Below, piece by piece: positions 6,189 to 8,857 of a stretch of 8,857 nucleotides of DNA. The notes beneath the pieces are model-generated. The model saw nothing but the letters and a program-made list of their open reading frames with translations, was not told where the DNA came from and did not search any database. Position 1 is the first letter of the stretch; each line of letters starts with the position of its first letter. The stretch is from the NCBI GenBank assembly GCA_025455945.1, contig JALOLN010000168.1, positions 1 to 8,857 on the forward strand. The letters run 5' to 3'. The stretch comes from Actinomycetes bacterium (lineage in GTDB: Bacteria > Actinomycetota > Actinomycetes > Prado026). The position numbers were made by a program, and so were the translations under genes.

Positions 6189-6203
6189 GGTCGGGGCAGC
6201 GTA
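6189..6203 (-). promoter_or_regulatory. Candidate promoter of the small membrane protein gene (-10 TACGCT)
   Basis: TACGCT occurs on the minus strand at 6203-6198, nine bases before the ATG at 6188, so transcription would begin about three bases upstream of the start. The string TACGCTGCCC is shared with the promoter proposed for the CopD-CtaG gene, and GTCACGT occurs shortly upstream in both. No clear -35 box is seen. The evidence is weak and rests on the shared string and the lack of a ribosome binding site. Confidence 0.3.
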
Positions 6204-6211
6204 CGTGACGA

Positions 6212-6244
6212 CGGCCGGGTGACCCCAATCGGGTCACCCGGCCG
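6212..6244 (-). terminator. Strong hairpin terminator after fadE5
   Basis: CGGCCGGGTGACCC (6212-6225) and GGGTCACCCGGCCG (6231-6244) form a perfect 14-bp stem with the 5-base loop CAATC. It begins 25 bases after the fadE5 stop codon and ends upstream of the next minus-strand gene, so it separates the fatty-acid gene from the copper operon. There is no T tract on either strand, as is common for actinobacterial terminators. Confidence 0.8.
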
Positions 6245-6269
6245 CCGTGTCAGGCAGGGAGCGCCGGCG

Positions 6270-8102
6270 TCAGAACGCCTCCTCCGGCAGCTCCATCAGG
6301 GCGTTGTCGGTCGCCTCGGCGATCGCCCGCTGCGCCGCCACCGCCGGCAGCACCTGCTGGGCGAAGAACTTCGCCGCCGCCACCTTGCCCTCGTAGAACA
6401 GCTTGTCGCGGTCCGACGGGCCCGCGGCGAGGGCGTTGAGGGCCACCTCGGCCTGCCGCAGCAGCAGCCAGGCCACGACCAGGTCACCGAGCACGTACAG
6501 GAAGCGGGTCGTGTTCTGGCCGACCTTGTAGATGTTGGCGATGTCCTGCTGGGCGGAGGTGAGGAATCCCACCAGGGTCCCGACCATGCCCTGGACATCC
6601 TCGAGCGCCTTGCCCAGCAGCTCGCGCTCGACGGCGAGCGTGCCGTTGCCGGCGTCGCCCTTGGCGAACTCCTGGACGTCGGTGAGCAGCTTGGTCAGGG
6701 CCTGCCCCTTGTCCCGCACGATCTTGCGGAAGAACAGGTCCATGCCCTGGATCGCCGTGGTGCCCTCGTACAGGGTGTCGATCTTGGCGTCACGGATGTA
6801 CTGCTCGATGGGGTAGTCCTGGAGGAACCCGGACCCACCGAAGCACTGCAGCGACTCGGAGCCGAGCAGCGCGTACGACTTCTCCGACCCGTAGCCCTTG
6901 ACGATCGGCAGCAGCAGGTCGTTGAGGCGGTCCTCCATCGAGGCGTCCTCGCCTGCGGCCTCCTTGAGCTCGATGTCGTCCTGCAGTGCGGCGGTGTAGA
7001 GCACCAGGGCCCGCATGCCCTCGGCGTACGCCTTCTGGGTCATCAGCGACCGGCGGACGTCGGGGTGGTGGGTGATGGTGACCCGGGGCGCGGTCTTGTC
7101 GGTCATCTGCGCGAGGTCGGCGCCCTGGACCCGGTTCTTCGCGTACTCCAGCGCGTTGAGGTACCCGGTGGACAAGGTGGCGATGGCCTTGGTGCCGACC
7201 ATCATCCGGGCGAACTCGATGACCTTGAACATCTGGGCGATGCCGTCGTGGACCTCGCCGACCAGCCAGCCGACCGCCGGCTCCTTCTCGCCGAAGGTGA
7301 GTTCGCAGGTCGTGGAGACCTTGAGCCCCATCTTCTTCTCGACGTTGGTGACGTAGACGCCGTTGCGGCCCTTCAGCTCACCGGTCTCCCAGTCCACGAA
7401 GTACTTCGGGACGAAGAACAGCGACAGGCCCTTGGTGCCGGGGCCGGCGCCCTCGGGACGGGCCAGCACCAGGTGGAAGATGTTCTCGGTCATGTCGTGC
7501 TCGCCGGACGTGATGAACCGCTTCACGCCCTCGATGTGCCACGAGCCGTCAGGCTGCTGGACCGCCTTGGTGCGGCCGGCGCCGACGTCGGACCCGGCGT
7601 CCGGCTCGGTGAGCACCATGGTCGCGCCCCAGCCCTTTTCGGCGCAGACCTCGGCCCACTTCTTCTGCTCCGGGGTGCCCAGCGCCCAGAACACGTGCGA
7701 GAAGGCCGGGCCGGAGGCGTACATGTGGATCGCGGGGTTGGAGCCGAGGACCAGCTCAGCGACGGCCCAGCGCACCGACGGCGGGGTCGGCGTCCCACCC
7801 ATCTCCTCCGGCAGGTCGAGGCTGGACCACCCGGCGTCCTGGTAGGCCTGGAAGGACTTCTTGAAGGACTCGGGGATGACCGCCGTGGACGTCACCGGGT
7901 CGAAGACCGGCGGGTTGCGGTCGGCGTCGATGAACGACTCCGCGAGCTCGTTGGTCGCCAGCCGCTCGACCTCGGAGAGGATCGACTTGGCGGTGGCGAG
8001 GTCCATCTCGGCGAACGGCCCGGTACCCAGGACGTCTTGCCGACCGAGGACTTCGAACAGGTTGAACTCGATGTCACGCAGGTTGGACTTGTAGTGACCC
8101 AT
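6270..8102 (-). CDS. fadE5: Acyl-CoA dehydrogenase, FadE5 type
   Basis: A 610-aa FAD-dependent acyl-CoA dehydrogenase that introduces the trans-2 double bond in the first step of beta-oxidation, passing electrons to ETF. It closely resembles mycobacterial FadE5 as I remember it (Rv0244c, about 611 aa), from the N-terminus (MGHYKSNLRDIEFNLFEVLG) to the end (MELPEEAF). Seen: FAD/substrate motif MVLTEPDAGSDVGA (162-175), VKRFITSG (193-200), MGLKVSTTCELTF (258-270), FARMMVGTKAIATLSTGYLN (297-316), FGGSGFLQDYPIEQYIRDAK (421-440), and the catalytic base candidate Glu446 in LYEGTTAIQ. It has the extra C-terminal helical domain that makes this class about 200 residues longer than ordinary acyl-CoA dehydrogenases. 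The start is ATG at 8102 with GAGGAG eight bases upstream. Mycobacterial FadE5 accepts a broad range of acyl chain lengths; the same is likely here. Two palindromes upstream suggest transcriptional repression, and a 14-bp hairpin ends the unit. Confidence 0.96.
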   Translation of the reverse strand: MGHYKSNLRDIEFNLFEVLGRQDVLGTGPFAEMDLATAKSILSEVERLATNELAESFIDADRNPPVFDPVTSTAVIPESFKKSFQAYQDAGWSSLDLPEEMGGTPTPPSVRWAVAELVLGSNPAIHMYASGPAFSHVFWALGTPEQKKWAEVCAEKGWGATMVLTEPDAGSDVGAGRTKAVQQPDGSWHIEGVKRFITSGEHDMTENIFHLVLARPEGAGPGTKGLSLFFVPKYFVDWETGELKGRNGVYVTNVEKKMGLKVSTTCELTFGEKEPAVGWLVGEVHDGIAQMFKVIEFARMMVGTKAIATLSTGYLNALEYAKNRVQGADLAQMTDKTAPRVTITHHPDVRRSLMTQKAYAEGMRALVLYTAALQDDIELKEAAGEDASMEDRLNDLLLPIVKGYGSEKSYALLGSESLQCFGGSGFLQDYPIEQYIRDAKIDTLYEGTTAIQGMDLFFRKIVRDKGQALTKLLTDVQEFAKGDAGNGTLAVERELLGKALEDVQGMVGTLVGFLTSAQQDIANIYKVGQNTTRFLYVLGDLVVAWLLLRQAEVALNALAAGPSDRDKLFYEGKVAAAKFFAQQVLPAVAAQRAIAEATDNALMELPEEAF

Positions 8103-8141
8103 GGTCGAAACTCCTCGAGCCGGAGAGGTCGGGGCGCAGGA

Positions 8142-8155
8142 TTACCCACCAGTAA
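8142..8155. promoter_or_regulatory. Palindromic operator candidate 1 upstream of fadE5
   Basis: TTACCCACCAGTAA has inverted ends TTAC/GTAA and lies 40 bases upstream of the fadE5 start. It shares the TACCC...GTAA form with the second site at 8167-8180; their centres are 25 bp apart. Sites of this size and shape are typical of TetR-family repressors, which often control fatty-acid oxidation genes in actinobacteria. The protein that would bind is not in the window. Confidence 0.5.
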
Positions 8156-8166
8156 CTTGAATGATG

Positions 8167-8180
8167 CTACCCGCGGGTAA
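8167..8180. promoter_or_regulatory. Palindromic operator candidate 2 and possible promoter of fadE5
   Basis: TACCCGCGGGTA (8168-8179) is a perfect 12-bp palindrome; the full 14-bp site matches the first site at TACCC and GTAA. On the minus strand a possible -10, TAGCAT, lies at 8169-8164 and a weak -35, TTGCAT, at 8190-8185, with a rather short 15-base spacer that contains the palindrome. A protein bound here would block that promoter. The palindrome is certain; the promoter assignment is tentative. Confidence 0.5.
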
Positions 8181-8260
8181 CCCGATGCAAGTGACGATGG
8201 TCACGCCGGGCCATGGTCTCGGCGCCGCCGGCTGAGCGTGCGGCTCACCGACTCCGAGGC

Positions 8261-8543
8261 CTGCGGTGTAGCGCCGCCAAGGCCGGTGCGGGTGAGCAGC
8301 ATCTCGCGCTCCACCCAGCCGAGGACCTGCTGGACGGCGGCGTGACGTGCCGCCAGTACCTCCGCCTGGACCCTCGCGTCGGCCCGCGCTCGGCCCAGCG
8401 CAGCGCCCGTGGCCGGGTTCGCGCCGCGGCCGAACAGCCGGCCGAGGGTCGTCTCGTCGACCGGCAGCGCGGACGGCAGCCCGGCCCCGTCGGCCAGCCC
8501 GCAGCAGGTAGCGGTACCCCCCGGCGTGCAGGACGTGCAGGCT
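8261..8543 (-). pseudogene. Decayed MobF/TrwC-family conjugative relaxase fragment
   Basis: Pieces of the N-terminal domain of a MobF (TrwC/TraI) relaxase, which nicks the transfer origin of conjugative elements, are spread over two frames. The first frame (8543-8499) reads SLHVLHAGGYRYLLR, matching the usual start HVLxAGDGYxYLxR but without the Asp. It has no usable start: two TGA codons come directly before it. A second frame carries VDETTLGRLFGRGANPATGAALGRA (from about 8461), the usual sequence after the first catalytic region, and then jumps to AARHAAVQQVLGWVEREMLL followed by TRTGLGG (to about 8270). The intervening segment with the conserved F-D-x-T-F-S-x-P-K-S motif is absent, as is everything after GG, including the metal-binding histidine triad. 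So there are at least one frameshift and two or more deletions. An open frame runs on to 8201 but that tail is not relaxase-like. Function is lost; it marks a former mobile element. Confidence 0.75.
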
Positions 8544-8597
8544 TCATCACCGCCGACCACCGCTCATGCCGAACGGCGGCCGGACGTCGTCCGCGCG

Positions 8598-8612
8598 GCC
8601 TGGCGGCCAGGC
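8598..8612. repeat. Short palindrome in the gap between relaxase relic and PIN gene
   Basis: GCCTGGC (8598-8604) and GCCAGGC (8606-8612) flank a single G. It lies in the roughly 100-base stretch 8561-8661, where I find no convincing gene. It may be an operator or chance in GC-rich DNA. A purine-rich AGGAGG stands just after it on the plus strand but no credible coding frame follows. Confidence 0.3.
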
Positions 8613-8661
8613 TCAGGAGGACTGGCCCTGGCCAAGATCGCGGGCGATTTCCGGGGCGTTG

Positions 8662-8857
8662 TCACCGGGTGTAGGCCCACGGGTCGATCAGCTTGAGTCC
8701 CATGCCCTGGAAGACGGCGAGGTTCCGAGTGGCGACCTTGGCTTTGTGCACCTTCGCGATCGCGGCGATCTGGGCGTCGAGAGCACTCGTCGGTCGGCCG
8801 GCACGTTCGCGCGCGGCCATCAGGGACCCGTAGTTGCGAGCCGCGGCGACGTCGAAC
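8662..8857 (-). CDS. VapC-like PIN-domain protein, C-terminal part (5' end outside window)
   Basis: The 64 residues present are the C-terminal half of a PIN-domain ribonuclease of the VapC/FitB type, the toxin of type II toxin-antitoxin pairs. Seen: AARNYGSLMAARERAGRPTS, then ALDAQIAAIAKVHKAKVATRN, then FQGMGLKLIDPWAYTR before TGA at 8662-8664. The Asp in ALDAQIAAIA is the third conserved acidic residue of the Mg-binding site. The TRN motif is also present, but the acidic residue usual a few positions later (TRNxxDF) is replaced: the text reads TRNLAVFQG. The antitoxin would lie beyond the right edge. The gene neighbours a decayed relaxase and may be mobile-element cargo. Whether the toxin is active cannot be judged without its N-terminal half. 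Confidence 0.85.
   Translation of the reverse strand, partial: FDVAAARNYGSLMAARERAGRPTSALDAQIAAIAKVHKAKVATRNLAVFQGMGLKLIDPWAYTR

Noticed and set aside
6219..8180. 653-aa plus-strand open frame opposite fadE5
   Set aside because: It is antisense to a well-conserved FadE5 protein, has no domain or plausible start signal, and shows the Leu/Gly/Asp/Val-rich composition of a reverse-frame shadow.
8613..8665. Short minus-strand peptide ending IARDLGQGQSS
   Set aside because: Begins in the PIN gene tail with no start signal or domain; too short to support as a gene.
8213..8674. 153-aa plus-strand open frame over the relaxase relic
   Set aside because: No recognisable motif; it lies opposite the relaxase-like pieces and its composition is that of a shadow frame.

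Overview
The window is very GC-rich, with GTG starts, stop/start overlaps between genes and mycobacterial-type gene families. This points to a high-GC Actinomycetota chromosome. The Tat-exported DyP peroxidase next to Sco and PCuAC genes, the FadE5 homologue and the MobF relaxase relic would fit a Geodermatophilaceae-like genome (Blastococcus, Geodermatophilus, Modestobacter), but that family placement is inference only.

Left part (1-1663): the 3' end of a plus-strand acyl-CoA/AMP-forming synthetase overlaps tail to tail with a minus-strand lipoprotein carrying one rhodanese domain. The rhodanese gene seems to be leaderless. A perfect 16-bp palindrome of CsoR/CstR type covers its -10 box. Divergent from it lies a plus-strand carbon-nitrogen hydrolase with a complete Glu-Lys-Cys triad. 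A long hairpin (1610-1663) separates this gene from the copper cluster.

Middle part (1660-6188, all minus strand): a copper delivery/oxidase-maturation operon. In transcription order it holds a small two-TM protein, a CopD-CtaG fusion, an Sco1/SenC lipoprotein, a PCu(A)C-type copper chaperone with a Met-rich tail, and a Tat-exported DyP-type heme peroxidase. Stop/start overlaps of 4 bp (ATGA, GTGA) and a 5-nt gap suggest translational coupling. The sco gene reads in two frames with an internal segment missing, so as given it is broken while its partners look intact.

Right part (6212-8857): a strong terminator follows a 610-aa FadE5-type acyl-CoA dehydrogenase. Two related palindromes, probably TetR-type operators, lie upstream of its start. 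Beyond them is a decayed fragment of a MobF/TrwC conjugative relaxase with several deletions, and then the 3' end of a VapC-like PIN-domain gene. This right edge looks like the scar of an integrated conjugative element.

I see no CRISPR array, rRNA, tRNA or intact mobile element. I did not find a clearly novel multi-gene system. The most notable points are the rhodanese operator/leaderless promoter arrangement, the broken sco gene inside an intact copper operon, the paired operators before fadE5, and the relaxase relic.
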